Shown here: in pieces, positions 7,812 through 17,806 of the stretch
Layout: each line of letters begins with the position of its first letter
Numbering within the stretch: the first letter of the stretch is position 1
NCBI RefSeq assembly: GCF_041449215.1
Contig: NZ_JBGNFV010000001.1
Coordinates: 4,667,001-4,731,000 of the forward strand
Origin: Roseivirga sp. BDSF3-8
Lineage (GTDB): Bacteria > Bacteroidota > Bacteroidia > Cytophagales > Cyclobacteriaceae
Reading direction: 5' to 3'
Length of the DNA: 64,000 nt
Notes under the pieces: generated by a model
Database searches by the model: none
What the model was told of the DNA's origin: nothing
Seen by the model: only the letters and a program-made list of their open reading frames with translations
Made by a program: the position numbers and the translations under genes

Positions 7812-9590
7812 ATGAGAGTAAATCCCCGTTTTTTATGGCTTTTTGTACCGTTTTGCGGGTTTCTGGTCATTCTCATCCTTCTTGGCTATCAATATCATGT
7901 TGATACACTTTATCAAAGGTTAGTAAACCGTAATACTTGTTCCCTGGAGGCGAAAAAGATATTTTTACAGGTCTTTCTATCTTCTGCTGTATCTGATATA
8001 TTCTATATTGGTAATTCAGATATCCCTACCCGATTAATAAAACGCCCTGATAGTAACTCTGCTGCCTATCGTGATCTGACTCTTTTTTCTGAAGCTGCCC
8101 GCCGGTATGACCAATTGAGAATATTGGATACGACGGGGCTGGAATTTATAAGGATCAATTATGAAAACGAACGGGCTATCATCATTCCTAAAGAGGAGTT
8201 ACAGGATAAAGCTCACCGGTTTTATATGCAGGATGCACCAGAGCTGGATTCAGGTGAGATGTATATTTCTCCTATTGACCTGAATGTGGAATATAAGCAG
8301 GTTGAATACCCCCATAAGCCGGTTATCAGGCTTATCATGGAGATAGAGGATGGACAAAGCAAGGGCTATCTGGTGGGCAATATTCTACTGAAAAAGTTTT
8401 TTAAGGATCTGGCCGTGGTGGATTCTATCTCAGCCACTTCCTTTATGCTGCTTAATGGTAATGGCTATTGGCTGAAAAGCCCGGAAACATACCCTTCTTT
8501 CGCCTTTATGTTTGAGGATAAACAGGAGGAAAATATGGGAAGGTACTTTCCTGAGGCATGGGGGTATATTCAGGCCAATGAAAAAGGCGCATTTTATGAC
8601 GAAAAGGGCCTGTTTGTATTTGAGAAGGTTAATTTTATTGACCTGCTTGAGGATATCCCCGCCCTGGCCCCTAACGAGTATTTGGTGCGGGACGAAAACA
8701 ACTTCATTCTGGCCACCTACACCGACCCGGAAATACTGAGGGGTGTCATACAGCAGGACCGGTCGATCCTTTACACGGTGTTGCTGGGGATTATTTTAAT
8801 TACGGCATTACTGGCATGGGTAAGGGCAAGAGCAGTACATAAAGATGTCCTAGCAAAGCAGCGCCTCAAAGAGAAAAAAATAAAACTTCAGAAGCTGGTG
8901 AATCAGCTTTCTTCGCGCAATTTACAGCTAAAGGAGTTTAACCGGATCGTTTCACATAACCTGCGGAGCCCGGTAAACAACCTTAATTTACTATTGGATC
9001 TATTCCAACAGAGTGACGAGGAGAATGAAAAAGAGCTTACGATGAAAAACCTGGTGGCTGTTTCCGGCTCTTTGCAGAGGCTGGTGGTGGACCTGGGCGA
9101 GACACTAAATGTGCTTGATGGGGATGATCTGAGATCAGAGGATTGTAGCCTGACCAAAACGCTGGAAAAAATTAAAAATCTTGTTAATGTAGAGGTTGAA
9201 CGAACAAGAGGGGTTATCCATTCTGATTTTTCTGCCTGGGACCTTATTCATTACCCTGCGCTTTATCTGGAAAGTCTGTTGCTTAACCTGATAACCAATG
9301 CTATTAAATACCGCAGCCCGGGCCGGCCCCCCATTATACATATCACATCGTTTTACAAGAATGGCTATAAGGCTCTTTCTGTGGCGGACAATGGATCTGG
9401 CATTGACCTGGAAATACATGGGCATGATGTTTTTAAATTGCATAAACGGTTTCATCCAAATAAGCCAGGCAAGGGGATCGGCTTGTTCATGACCAAATCC
9501 CAGACGGAGTCTCTGGGAGGTAGCCTAGAGGTAGCCAGTGAGAAAGGGAAAGGTTCAGTGTTTACGGTAATCTTTGATGACCCACTATAG
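7812..9590 (+). CDS. Membrane sensor histidine kinase
   Basis: 592 aa. An N-terminal TM helix (about residues 8-25) and a second (about 316-338, 'TVLLGIILITALLAW') enclose a periplasmic domain of about 290 residues, probably Cache-like. A short coiled coil leads to the HisKA H-box 'IVSHNLRSPVNN' and the HATPase_c domain with N-box 'NLITNAIKY', G1 'VADNGSGID' and G2 'GKGIGLFMTKSQ'. The protein should autophosphorylate the H-box His and pass phosphate to an unlinked response regulator, since none is adjacent. The ligand is unknown. It stands alone, with gaps of about 150 bases on each side. Confidence 0.9.
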   Translation: MRVNPRFLWLFVPFCGFLVILILLGYQYHVDTLYQRLVNRNTCSLEAKKIFLQVFLSSAVSDIFYIGNSDIPTRLIKRPDSNSAAYRDLTLFSEAARRYDQLRILDTTGLEFIRINYENERAIIIPKEELQDKAHRFYMQDAPELDSGEMYISPIDLNVEYKQVEYPHKPVIRLIMEIEDGQSKGYLVGNILLKKFFKDLAVVDSISATSFMLLNGNGYWLKSPETYPSFAFMFEDKQEENMGRYFPEAWGYIQANEKGAFYDEKGLFVFEKVNFIDLLEDIPALAPNEYLVRDENNFILATYTDPEILRGVIQQDRSILYTVLLGIILITALLAWVRARAVHKDVLAKQRLKEKKIKLQKLVNQLSSRNLQLKEFNRIVSHNLRSPVNNLNLLLDLFQQSDEENEKELTMKNLVAVSGSLQRLVVDLGETLNVLDGDDLRSEDCSLTKTLEKIKNLVNVEVERTRGVIHSDFSAWDLIHYPALYLESLLLNLITNAIKYRSPGRPPIIHITSFYKNGYKALSVADNGSGIDLEIHGHDVFKLHKRFHPNKPGKGIGLFMTKSQTESLGGSLEVASEKGKGSVFTVIFDDPL

Positions 9591-9741
9591 CAGAACCGAA
9601 AGGCTATTTCCGGGATAGTAAGCAGACAGGCTCCTGCTTCTGTACCCTATACCTTTGTTTAATTTTCGGCTTAACAGCCCGATTGTTCCATTTTTGAAAG
9701 GATAGGCTTAACTTCGTGGCTTTCCACATAGTATTTAGTAA

Positions 9742-10182
9742 ATGAAAACAGCAGAGATCCATACTGATAGAGGCGTTATGAAAGTCGAATTCTTTGATAA
9801 AGACGCGCCTAACACCGTCGATAACTTTGTGAAGCTTAGCAAAGAAGGCTTCTACGACGGACTAAACTTTCACCGGGTTATCCCTAACTTCGTGATACAG
9901 GGTGGCTGTCCTGACGGGACGGGTGCCGGGGGACCTGGCTACTCGATCGATTGTGAGTTAGATGGTGATAACCAGTATCATGATCGCGGCGTACTGAGCA
10001 TGGCTCATGCGGGGCGGAATACAGGTGGCTCGCAGTTCTTTATCTGCCACAACCGTGACAATACACAGCATCTGGACCGTAACCACACGGTATTTGGTAA
10101 GGTAGTGGAAGGTCTGGACGTGATTGACGACATCCAGCAAGGTGATAAGATCAATAAGATCGTTGTAAATGAGGAGGCGTAA
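9742..10182 (+). CDS. ppiB: Peptidyl-prolyl cis-trans isomerase (cyclophilin)
   Basis: 146 aa, the usual length for a compact bacterial cyclophilin. Core motifs are present: '[13 protein letters not shown]' with the catalytic Arg, 'NTGGSQFFI' and '[10 protein letters not shown]'. There is no signal peptide, so it should act in the cytosol, catalysing proline isomerisation during folding. It is monocistronic and followed by a strong terminator. Confidence 0.93.
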   Translation: MKTAEIHTDRGVMKVEFFDKDAPNTVDNFVKLSKEGFYDGLNFHRVIPNFVIQGGCPDGTGAGGPGYSIDCELDGDNQYHDRGVLSMAHAGRNTGGSQFFICHNRDNTQHLDRNHTVFGKVVEGLDVIDDIQQGDKINKIVVNEEA

Positions 10183-10213
10183 GGCTTGCTTATTACTACA
10201 CTGCTCTAAAAAG

Positions 10214-10239
10214 AAAAACCTCCCAAACGGGAGGTTTTT
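10214..10239 (+). terminator. Terminator of the cyclophilin gene
   Basis: Eleven-base perfect stem (10214-10224 with 10229-10239), loop AAAC, ending in a T run. It is A/T symmetric and may also serve the minus-strand RiPP precursor that ends at 10281. Confidence 0.85.
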
Positions 10240-10280
10240 GCTTACTGCTATATGAAGTAGAAAAGATAGGGTTTGTCTGA

Positions 10281-10460
10281 TCAGGGACAATAGTTATCGC
10301 CGTCGCAGCCTGTGTAGGTTCGTGCGCAGGGGCTTCCCCAGAAACGCCCGCAGGTATAGCCGCCATATGTATCCGAACAGGGGTCGGGGAGGTTTCCGCC
10401 CTTGATTGTTGGGAAGCTTTTTAGCCCGATCTCTTTCAAGCTTAGTTTTTTCTTTGACAT
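10281..10460 (-). CDS. RiPP precursor with Gly-Gly leader and Cys-rich core
   Basis: 59 aa from the ATG at 10460. The leader 'MSKKKLSLKEIGLKSF...IKGG' matches the style of Bacteroidota natural-product precursors that end in a double-Gly cleavage site. The 37-residue core has five Cys (PCSD, YTCGR, SPCAR, TGCDG, NYCP) among Gly, Ser, Thr and Tyr. Such peptides are usually lanthipeptide or related RiPP substrates exported by a C39-peptidase ABC transporter. No LanB, LanC, LanM, radical SAM or C39 exporter is in the window, so it is an orphan here. Disulfide or thioether formation is inferred, not shown. Confidence 0.75.
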   Translation of the reverse strand: MSKKKLSLKEIGLKSFPTIKGGNLPDPCSDTYGGYTCGRFWGSPCARTYTGCDGDNYCP

Positions 10461-11373
10461 GGTTGACAAGGGATGAATTATTGACCTGACCCAAAGGTAG
10501 GGATTTGCCTTCTCAATGCTGTTTCATTGCTTTTAAGGCTTTGTGATGTAATGGCTAACTTGCCTTTACGCGCTTAACCTTTCCGTAATCATCCGCGACC
10601 ATCATGGTTGCATTTTTTGCTTTCCTCACCGGCAATGGCTCTGAGGTCATGCAGCCACTCCCCTACGGGGGCTCTATTTGTCAAGTTAAGGGCTTATATT
10701 ATAGCTTATCATAAGGTTGGGCACTTATTACAAAACAGGATAACCAACTAACATGCTGTACGGGGGGTATAAGCTCACATAAATAGTAAATACGGGACCG
10801 GACGCGACCCAGTTAAACACGGCCCGGTCAGGCTTGACCCGGTCGGACGCGACCCGGAACAACCCTGCGGTGGTATGGGAAAAGTTAGTTTAGCCAACGT
10901 GGCCTGCCATAATGTCGACGCCGCTCCCTGAAGAGAAAAAATGTGTCACCTTTTTCCTGCTGTCCCTGTCAGTTAGCTGATTAATGGGAATGGATAACAG
11001 GCTATTTTTGAGTTGTTTACATTCTTGACTTGACGGCTATACCTCACCGGATGGCTGTATTACCTCATTGTGATTGGGCTACTAATGACTGCCTCGATTA
11101 ATGGTGATCGATCATACTATTATTCAAAAATTCTCTACATTAAAGGTTGGTTCTTAACTCTGTGCCCACCGGGACAAGCCGCGATGAATCGCGCCTCTAC
11201 GATTCTTTGCCTACTTAATACTTCTATTATTCTATTTCACCATACTCATATGATTGTGCCACGTTACCACTTACTTCAAACCTTGGGGTTCATGAAACAT
11301 TGCCTCGGTTAATGTGTCATTCTGTTATTCAATTATTCTCTTATTCACTCATTCCTTTATTTAATAGTAAGTC
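10461..11373. other. Gene-free stretch of repeats
   Basis: No convincing gene. It contains an AAGTTAAGGG-type motif near 10682, the 15-bp repeat array at 10799-10858, and an imperfect GCGAT-based hairpin near 11178-11196. The 80-codon frame at 11070-11312 has no recognisable features and is not called. Confidence 0.5.
10799..10858. repeat. Four 15-bp tandem units, second locus
   Basis: Units at 10799-10813, 10814-10828, 10829-10843 and 10844-10858, diverged from the consensus CRGRCGCGACCCGGT. They are followed by ACAACCCTGCGGTGGT, which corresponds to the ACAACCCCGCGGTAGTT that follows the array at 4704-4748. The unit is therefore in the same sequence context at a second place. Confidence 0.8.
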
Positions 11374-12711
11374 ATGCCCCAGTCTTCTCTCGAGCGACTG
11401 CTCGGTCTTAAAGAAGCGACCGCGATTGTCATCAATCGCATTATCGGTTCTGGTATATTCCGTACTCCGGCTCCTATTTTTGCCATGGTGGGATCTGTGG
11501 CGCTTTTTTATGAGGTTTGGATCATTGGGGCGGTAGCTACGCTTTTTGCTGCTTTTTGCTATGCTGAGCTGGTAGCGATGCTGCCCCGGTCGGGCGGCCC
11601 GTACGAGTACCTGAAGGAGGCCTACGGGCCTAAGGTGGCTTACCTACGTGGCTGGGCTATGTTTTTTGTGTCTGAGACCGGGGCTATAGCCGCGGTAGCT
11701 ATCTTCTTTTCTGAAACACTAAGTAGTGTGCTGTTTCAAACGGTCAATCCCTTTTCTGTTATTATGCTATCCGTGGCCGTGGTGTGGCTGCTTAGTTACG
11801 TGAATAGCCGTGGGGTAAAGCTCAGCGGCGCCCTGCAAAATATATTCAGCCTGGTGAAGGTGGCTGTGCTCTTACTGGTACTTATTGCCTGCTTTTCTGA
11901 TGGCTTTATGCCGGGGAGCTTCCAGTATGAGGCTGAAGATAAGGGCGTGTGGGGGACAATATTGGCTATAGGGGCTGCGATGCGTTATACCTTTTTTGCC
12001 TACAGCGGCTGGGAAGGGGCTACGTATGTGGCTGAGGAGGTAAAAAACCCCGGAAAGAACTTACCTGCCTCACTTTTTATCGGGATAGGCGTGGTGTTGC
12101 TGCTTTACTTGCTGGTGAACACAGGGTACCTGAATATACTGGGAGCTGCGGGCGTAGAGGGTGCTGATGTGGTGGCCGTGGATGCGCTGGTGGCTGCCCT
12201 GGGCGTGGCTGGCGGGGCGGCAGTGGGCATGGTTATTATGGCGAGTACTTTTACAAACCTTAACAGTCAGCTATTCGTCAAAAGCCGGACGTGGTTTGCG
12301 ATGGCGCGTGACGGCCTGTTCTTCCGCAGACTGGCGGAGGTTCATCCCCGTTTTCATACTCCTAATAAAGCTCTCTATGCTCAGGCCTTCTGGGCTTCGG
12401 TGCTGATCTTGTTTGCCGGCTTTGCGGAGAGTGCTTATGAAATGGTTATTGACTTTTTTTCCTTTACCTCCTCTATATTCAATGTTCTTACCCTGCTGGC
12501 GTTGTATGTGTTAAGGAAGAAAATGCCGGCTATGCCGCGTCCTTATCGTGCCTGGGGTTATCCTTATACTCTTATCATTGTGGTGGCTATATACGTGGCC
12601 TTCATGATCATAACGCTGATCACTGCTTTCTGGCCTTCTATGATGGGTATCGTACTTACGCTCAGTGGCCTGCTTTTCTATCACAGGTTTAAGGGTAATG
12701 ACCTTGCCTGA
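11374..12711 (+). CDS. APC-family amino acid permease
   Basis: 445 aa with about 12 hydrophobic segments. The first helix has the APC hallmark 'INRIIGSGIFRTPAPI', and a following segment has 'LPRSGGPYEYLKEAYGP', as in LAT/YkbA-like amino acid transporters. The Gly-rich unwound helix 1 binds the substrate backbone. The transported amino acid cannot be predicted. It stands alone, and a repeat-rich gap follows it. Confidence 0.9.
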   Translation: MPQSSLERLLGLKEATAIVINRIIGSGIFRTPAPIFAMVGSVALFYEVWIIGAVATLFAAFCYAELVAMLPRSGGPYEYLKEAYGPKVAYLRGWAMFFVSETGAIAAVAIFFSETLSSVLFQTVNPFSVIMLSVAVVWLLSYVNSRGVKLSGALQNIFSLVKVAVLLLVLIACFSDGFMPGSFQYEAEDKGVWGTILAIGAAMRYTFFAYSGWEGATYVAEEVKNPGKNLPASLFIGIGVVLLLYLLVNTGYLNILGAAGVEGADVVAVDALVAALGVAGGAAVGMVIMASTFTNLNSQLFVKSRTWFAMARDGLFFRRLAEVHPRFHTPNKALYAQAFWASVLILFAGFAESAYEMVIDFFSFTSSIFNVLTLLALYVLRKKMPAMPRPYRAWGYPYTLIIVVAIYVAFMIITLITAFWPSMMGIVLTLSGLLFYHRFKGNDLA

Positions 12712-13257
12712 GGAGGCATAGCTGTCAAGCTAAGGGTGTAAGTAGCTTAAAAATAGTACATTAGCCAATCCCGATCAGTCATCTGACTGAGGGGAACGAT
12801 TCGCTAACCAGCGAAATCAGGGGCGGGACTGGCCTTAGAATTGACCGTAACCGGCTGCTTTAAAAAGGATTCTGCCAGTACCACCGAAAGCCGAATTGCC
12901 GGACCACGGCTCACCGAAAGTCGGACCTCTCCCAGAGTGAGAGGAATTATTCGTGCCTACCGCTGCAGGGTACCACATTTTTATAAGCAAATCATTCAAA
13001 ATCAGCAAAATAGATTCTTAGCCTGACGGCTGAAATAAGTTTAAATGGGGGTGCGCTCTTACCTTTATTTTCAGCTCAAATCCGATCGGGTTTAGGTAAG
13101 AGGTGTGGGTTAAGGTATAACTGGATTTGAATAATCTTTATTGATTGATAATCAGGTGATTATGTGACTGGTGTCAAAGCAAATTTTGATTTGATGTTAC
13201 ACCAACTTATTTTTTAGCCTTATTGTATAGCAATTAACTCTACTAACCAAACATTGC
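12712..13257. repeat. Gene-free stretch with a hairpin repeat copy
   Basis: Contains a GTCAAGCTAAGGG motif near 12726 and a fifth GC-flanked hairpin (arms 12798-12805 and 12810-12818, flanks GAGGGGAAC and AGGGGCGGGACTGG). The remainder up to the next gene shows nothing recognisable; the open frame at 12841-13026 is not supported. Confidence 0.55.
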
Positions 13258-16200
13258 ATGAAGAGGATTTTACCATATTTTCTATTGATGCTTGTGGTGA
13301 TGGTCTCAGCGATAACTGAGACTGATGCCCAACGCAGACGACGGTCCCAGTCGTCATCCTCCGGAGGCGACATGCCGGACTCTGTGTTTAACGGGATTAA
13401 GTTCAGGAGCATCGGACCGGCTTTTATGTCAGGCCGTATCGCTGACCTGGCGATTGATCCTAACGATGAAAGTACCTGGTATGTGGCTGTGGGGTCCGGC
13501 GGCGTCTGGAAAACTGATAACGCCGGTGTAACCTGGGACGATGTATTTGCTGACCAGCCAAGCTATTCTATAGGTACGATAACTATTGACCCTAATGATT
13601 CGAAAACAATATGGGTAGGTACCGGCGAAGATGTGGGTGGTCGCCATATGGGCTTCGGTGATGGTGTATACCTGAGCCGTGACGGGGGTAATACCTGGAA
13701 GAACATGGGGCTGCAAGACTCTGAGCACATAGCCCAGATCATTGTGCATCCTGAAAACTCCGATGTGGTATGGGTAGCTTCGCAGGGACCGCTATGGAGC
13801 AAAGGCGGTCAGCGGGGCGTGTACAAAACGACTGACGGGGGTAAAACCTGGAACAAGACGCTTGGAGACGAAGAGTGGACGGGTGTTACTGACCTGGTAA
13901 TGGACCCTGAAAATCCTGACAGAATGTATGCGGCTACCTGGCAGCATCACCGTACAGTTGCCGCTTATATGGGTGGCGGCCCTAAGTCGGGTATATACCG
14001 TAGTGATGATGGTGGTGAGACGTGGGAGGAAATGACAAAGGGGCTACCTGAAGGCAACATGGGTAAGACGGGTCTGGCAATTTCCCCGCAGGATCACAAT
14101 ACTATCTATGCTGCTATTGAGCTTGACCGCCGCACGGGTGGCGTCTATCGCTCTACAGACGGTGGGTCTACCTGGGAGAAGCGCTCTGACGCTGTATCGG
14201 GAGGTACCGGGCCTCACTACTATCAGGAACTTTATGCCTCTCCTCATCATGAAGGTACGCTCTACCTGATGGATGCGTCTATGCAGATATCGGATGACGG
14301 AGGTAAGACGTTTTACCGCGCTAACCGTGAGCACCGCCATGGCGATAACCACGCGCTTGCCTTTAAGGATAGCGACCCGGACTACATCATGGTAGGAACT
14401 GACGGTGGTGTGTATGAAAGCTTTGATCTGGGTAAGAACTGGCGCTTTATCAGCAACCTGCCTATCACTCAGTTTTACAAAGTAGCTGTGGATGATGCGG
14501 AGCCATTTTACAATATATACGGTGGTACGCAGGATAACAGTACGCAGGGTGGCCCGAGCCGTACGGATAATGTGCATGGTATACAGAACAGTGACTGGCG
14601 CGTAGTCCTGAACTGGGACGGACACCAGCCTGCGACGGAGCCGGGTAACCCTGATATCATTTATGCTGAAAGACAGGAAGGTACGCTGTCACGGGTGGAT
14701 ATCACCACCGGCGAAGTGGTGGACATACAGCCTCAGCCTGCAGAAGATGAAGATTACGAGCGCTTTAACTGGGATGCGCCTATCCTGGTAAGCCCTCACT
14801 CTCCTACTACTATTTTCTTTGCCTCACAGCGTGTGTGGAAGTCTGAGAACCGTGGCGATGAGTGGACTGCTATCTCGGGCGACCTTACGCGTGACCAGGA
14901 GCGTATTGAACTGCCTATTATGGGAAGAAAGCAAAGCTGGGATGCTCCCTGGGATTTCTTCGCCATGTCTAACTACAACACTATTACCTCTCTGGCGGAG
15001 TCTCCTCAGCAGAAGGGACTTATCTATGCCGGTACGGATGACGGACTGGTACAGGTAACCGAAGATGGTGGCCAGAACTGGCGCAAAATAGAAGTGGGCT
15101 CTATGCCTGGGGTGCCTTCTACTGCCTTTGTCAATGACATAAAGGCTGATATGTATGATGCCAACACGGTATATGTGGCGCTGGATAATCATAAGTATGG
15201 TGACTATAAGCCTTACCTGGTAAAGAGTACGGATAAGGGCCGTAGCTGGACCTCTATCGCTGGTGACTTGCCAGGCAGAACGCTGGTTTGGCGCCTGGTT
15301 CAGGACCATGAGCAGCCCAGTCTGATGTTTGCAGGTACTGAGACGGGTATTTTCTTTACTAATAATGGCGGTACGAACTGGACGGAGCTCCAGGGGGGGC
15401 TGCCTACGATTTCATTCCGTGACCTGGCGATCCAGAAAAGAGAGAATGACCTGGTAGCGGCTTCTTTCGGGCGTGGCTTCTTTATACTGGATGATTACAG
15501 CATGCTGCGTGAGGTGACGCCGGCTACCCTGGATAAGGAGTTTGCGCTGTTCCCCAGCCGTAAGGCGTGGTGGTATGTGCCTCGCTCTCACCTGAGCTTT
15601 GATGATGAAAAAGGAAGCCAGGGAGCTTCGCACTTTGTCGCTCCTAATCCTGATTTTGGTGCCGTATTTACCTATTACCTCAAAGAGGGTCTTCTGTCAA
15701 AAGAGGAGATGCGCCAGAAAAGTGAGGAAAGGCTATCTGCTTCACAGAATGTAAGCTTTCCGGGCTACGATGCTCTTAGCGATGAGGCTAACGAGCAGGG
15801 GCCTTATATCTGGCTCACTATCAAGGACCAGCAAGGCAACGTAGTACGTAAGATCAATGGCCCTGTTGGCTCAGGCTTCCACCGTGTGGCGTGGGACCTG
15901 CGCTACCCCTCTCCTGATATGGTAAGTCTTGACGCACGCGGCTCAGATGATGAGGATGAGGAAGAGGAAGGAGGCATGCTGGCGGCACCGGGTACCTATA
16001 CCGTGACTGTAAGCAAGCAGGTGGATGGTGCGGTTACTCAGTTAAGCGAGCCTATGGAGTTTGAGGTGGTTCCCCTTAGAGAAGGTGCTCTTGAAGGATC
16101 TTCTCAGGAGGAAGTTGCCTCATTCTGGAGGGAGTTTGAGAACACGGCGCGCCAGGTAGAGGCTCTTCAGGCCAATCTTGAGGAGTCTATGAAGCAGAGC

Positions 16201-16572
16201 CGGGCAATGTTGACGGCGATGGAACGGGCTGCAATGGCACCTGGCGAACTGGATGATCGCCTGTATAAGCTTCGCAGTGATCTGCGTGAACTGGATGAGC
16301 AGCTAAATGGTAATGAGGCTAAACGCGAGGTTGGTGAGAAAACCCGGCCGACGATAGGCGAAAGGATGTTTGCGGTATACCGTGGCATCAGTCGCTCCAC
16401 CTACGGCCCTACCAGGACTCACCGCCAAAGCCTGGACATCGTTCAGAAGGAAATGGCGCAAATAAGCAATGAACTGGAGCAGGACCGTGAAGAACTCAGA
16501 CAACTGTCTGCAGATCTGATAGCGGCAGGGGCTCCCTATGTAGAGGGACTGCCTATGTTTCCTTCCCGCTGA
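13258..16572 (+). CDS. Secreted VPS10/sortilin-like BNR-repeat protein
   Basis: 1104 aa. The N-terminal signal peptide ends at about residue 24 ('...TETDAQ'), followed by an RRRR stretch. Many BNR/Asp-box-like repeats (S/T-x-D-x-G-x-T-W, for example 'SRDGGNTW', 'TTDGGKTW', 'SDDGGETW', 'STDGGSTW') build large beta-propellers over about residues 45-740. A family-typical beta domain and a C-terminal helical region follow ('EALQANLEESMKQSR...', about 940-1090), with an acidic DEDEEEE stretch near 900. Bacteroidota carry this family widely, usually labelled glycosyl hydrolase or sortilin-like, with no confirmed activity. It is exported, with no T9SS C-terminal domain visible. Confidence 0.85.
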   Translation: MKRILPYFLLMLVVMVSAITETDAQRRRRSQSSSSGGDMPDSVFNGIKFRSIGPAFMSGRIADLAIDPNDESTWYVAVGSGGVWKTDNAGVTWDDVFADQPSYSIGTITIDPNDSKTIWVGTGEDVGGRHMGFGDGVYLSRDGGNTWKNMGLQDSEHIAQIIVHPENSDVVWVASQGPLWSKGGQRGVYKTTDGGKTWNKTLGDEEWTGVTDLVMDPENPDRMYAATWQHHRTVAAYMGGGPKSGIYRSDDGGETWEEMTKGLPEGNMGKTGLAISPQDHNTIYAAIELDRRTGGVYRSTDGGSTWEKRSDAVSGGTGPHYYQELYASPHHEGTLYLMDASMQISDDGGKTFYRANREHRHGDNHALAFKDSDPDYIMVGTDGGVYESFDLGKNWRFISNLPITQFYKVAVDDAEPFYNIYGGTQDNSTQGGPSRTDNVHGIQNSDWRVVLNWDGHQPATEPGNPDIIYAERQEGTLSRVDITTGEVVDIQPQPAEDEDYERFNWDAPILVSPHSPTTIFFASQRVWKSENRGDEWTAISGDLTRDQERIELPIMGRKQSWDAPWDFFAMSNYNTITSLAESPQQKGLIYAGTDDGLVQVTEDGGQNWRKIEVGSMPGVPSTAFVNDIKADMYDANTVYVALDNHKYGDYKPYLVKSTDKGRSWTSIAGDLPGRTLVWRLVQDHEQPSLMFAGTETGIFFTNNGGTNWTELQGGLPTISFRDLAIQKRENDLVAASFGRGFFILDDYSMLREVTPATLDKEFALFPSRKAWWYVPRSHLSFDDEKGSQGASHFVAPNPDFGAVFTYYLKEGLLSKEEMRQKSEERLSASQNVSFPGYDALSDEANEQGPYIWLTIKDQQGNVVRKINGPVGSGFHRVAWDLRYPSPDMVSLDARGSDDEDEEEEGGMLAAPGTYTVTVSKQVDGAVTQLSEPMEFEVVPLREGALEGSSQEEVASFWREFENTARQVEALQANLEESMKQSRAMLTAMERAAMAPGELDDRLYKLRSDLRELDEQLNGNEAKREVGEKTRPTIGERMFAVYRGISRSTYGPTRTHRQSLDIVQKEMAQISNELEQDREELRQLSADLIAAGAPYVEGLPMFPSR

Positions 16573-16592
16573 TTAATTGCGGATTTATAAAA

Positions 16593-16625
16593 AAAGCGGA
16601 TGTGCCTGCCTGGTGCATCCGCTTT
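16593..16625 (+). terminator. Terminator of the BNR-repeat gene
   Basis: Stem AAAGCGGATG (16593-16602) with CATCCGCTTT (16616-16625) and a 13-base loop, 20 bases past the stop codon, followed by ATTATTT. Confidence 0.8.
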
Positions 16626-16776
16626 ATTATTTCTGTCTGGTTCACAGAAGCATAGGTTGTAGCTGGGTTTTACTTAGATCCTCATTACCTGATAAGTCTG
16701 ATAAAAATCCTTATGTTAGGAACTTAGGAAACCAATCAAACCAAACATTTTTCAACCCGCAGTACTTTTTAAGTCT

Positions 16777-17724
16777 ATGAAGACACTTGAATTCAGTAAT
16801 GGAGATAAAATGCCGGCCATAGGTCTGGGTACATGGAAGTCAGCACCCGGAGAAGTAGGCAAGGCTGTACTAGATGCTATAAAAGCGGGGTACCGGCACA
16901 TTGATTGTGCCGCTATCTATCAAAATGAGGCAGAAATAGGTGAAGCTCTGAAGGAGGCCTTTGACAGCGGACTGGTAAGCCGTTCCGATCTGTGGATCAC
17001 CTCAAAGCTATGGAATGATAGCCACCGTAAGGACCAGGTGCCTGCGGCTATGGAGAAAACCCTCAAAGACCTGAAACTGGACTACCTGGACCTGTACCTG
17101 ATGCACTGGCCGGTAGCCTTAAAAAATGGCGTACTGCAACCCAAGTCTGCCGACGATTTTTTATCACTGGATGAAGTGCCTGTGGAAGAAACCTGGAATG
17201 CCATGGAGGCACTGGTGGATAAGGGGCAGGCCCGGCATATCGGGGTCTCAAATTTCAGCGAAAACAAGCTGCGCAAACTTACCGGCTGCTGCCGCATGCG
17301 TCCGGAAATGAATCAGGTGGAACTACACCCCTACCTGCAGCAAAGGGGGCTGCTGGACTTTTGCCGTAATACGGGGCTATTCATGACGGGGTATTCGCCC
17401 CTCGGCTCCAAAGACCGCTCTAACCGTAAAGATGATGAGCCGGATCTTTTCGAACTGCCTGAGTTGAAAGAGGTAGCGAAGAAGCATGACTGTACTGTAG
17501 CACAGGTAATGATCGCATGGCAGGTAAACAGGGGGACGGCGGTGATCCCTAAGAGTACTAATGCTGAGCGGATTCAGCAAAACCTTGAGGCAGGTAATAT
17601 AGACCTGGATAATGATGATATGGAAAAGATCGCTAAACTGGATAAAGGCTACCGGTTTATTGATGGTACTTTCTGGGAAAAGGAAGGAAACTCGTACACT
17701 GTGGAGAGCCTTTGGAATGACTGA
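16777..17724 (+). CDS. Aldo/keto reductase
   Basis: 315 aa (beta/alpha)8 NADPH-dependent oxidoreductase. Family features are 'GLGTWKS', 'GYRHIDCAAIYQNEAEIG' with the catalytic Asp and Tyr, 'WITSKLWN' with the catalytic Lys, 'LYLMHWPV' with the catalytic His, and 'VIPKSTNAERIQQN' for NADP binding. It is closest in style to AKR1/aldehyde reductase proteins that reduce sugars or aldehydes. No neighbour indicates a substrate. Cytosolic. Confidence 0.92.
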   Translation: MKTLEFSNGDKMPAIGLGTWKSAPGEVGKAVLDAIKAGYRHIDCAAIYQNEAEIGEALKEAFDSGLVSRSDLWITSKLWNDSHRKDQVPAAMEKTLKDLKLDYLDLYLMHWPVALKNGVLQPKSADDFLSLDEVPVEETWNAMEALVDKGQARHIGVSNFSENKLRKLTGCCRMRPEMNQVELHPYLQQRGLLDFCRNTGLFMTGYSPLGSKDRSNRKDDEPDLFELPELKEVAKKHDCTVAQVMIAWQVNRGTAVIPKSTNAERIQQNLEAGNIDLDNDDMEKIAKLDKGYRFIDGTFWEKEGNSYTVESLWND

Positions 17725-17779
17725 TGAGGAATCAGTTAAATGAACCCGAAAATAAAGAATCAGCAAACGTATTGCACTG

Positions 17780-17799
17780 AAGCCCGGAAGTCCGGGCTT
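17780..17799 (+). terminator. Terminator of the aldo/keto reductase gene
   Basis: Stem AAGCCCGGA / TCCGGGCTT with a two-base loop, followed by TTTTGTTTTT. Confidence 0.85.
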
Positions 17800-17806
17800 T
17801 TTGTTT

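Noticed and set aside
14044-14625. 193-codon minus-strand ORF inside the BNR gene
   Set aside because: Antisense shadow of a repeat-rich coding region.
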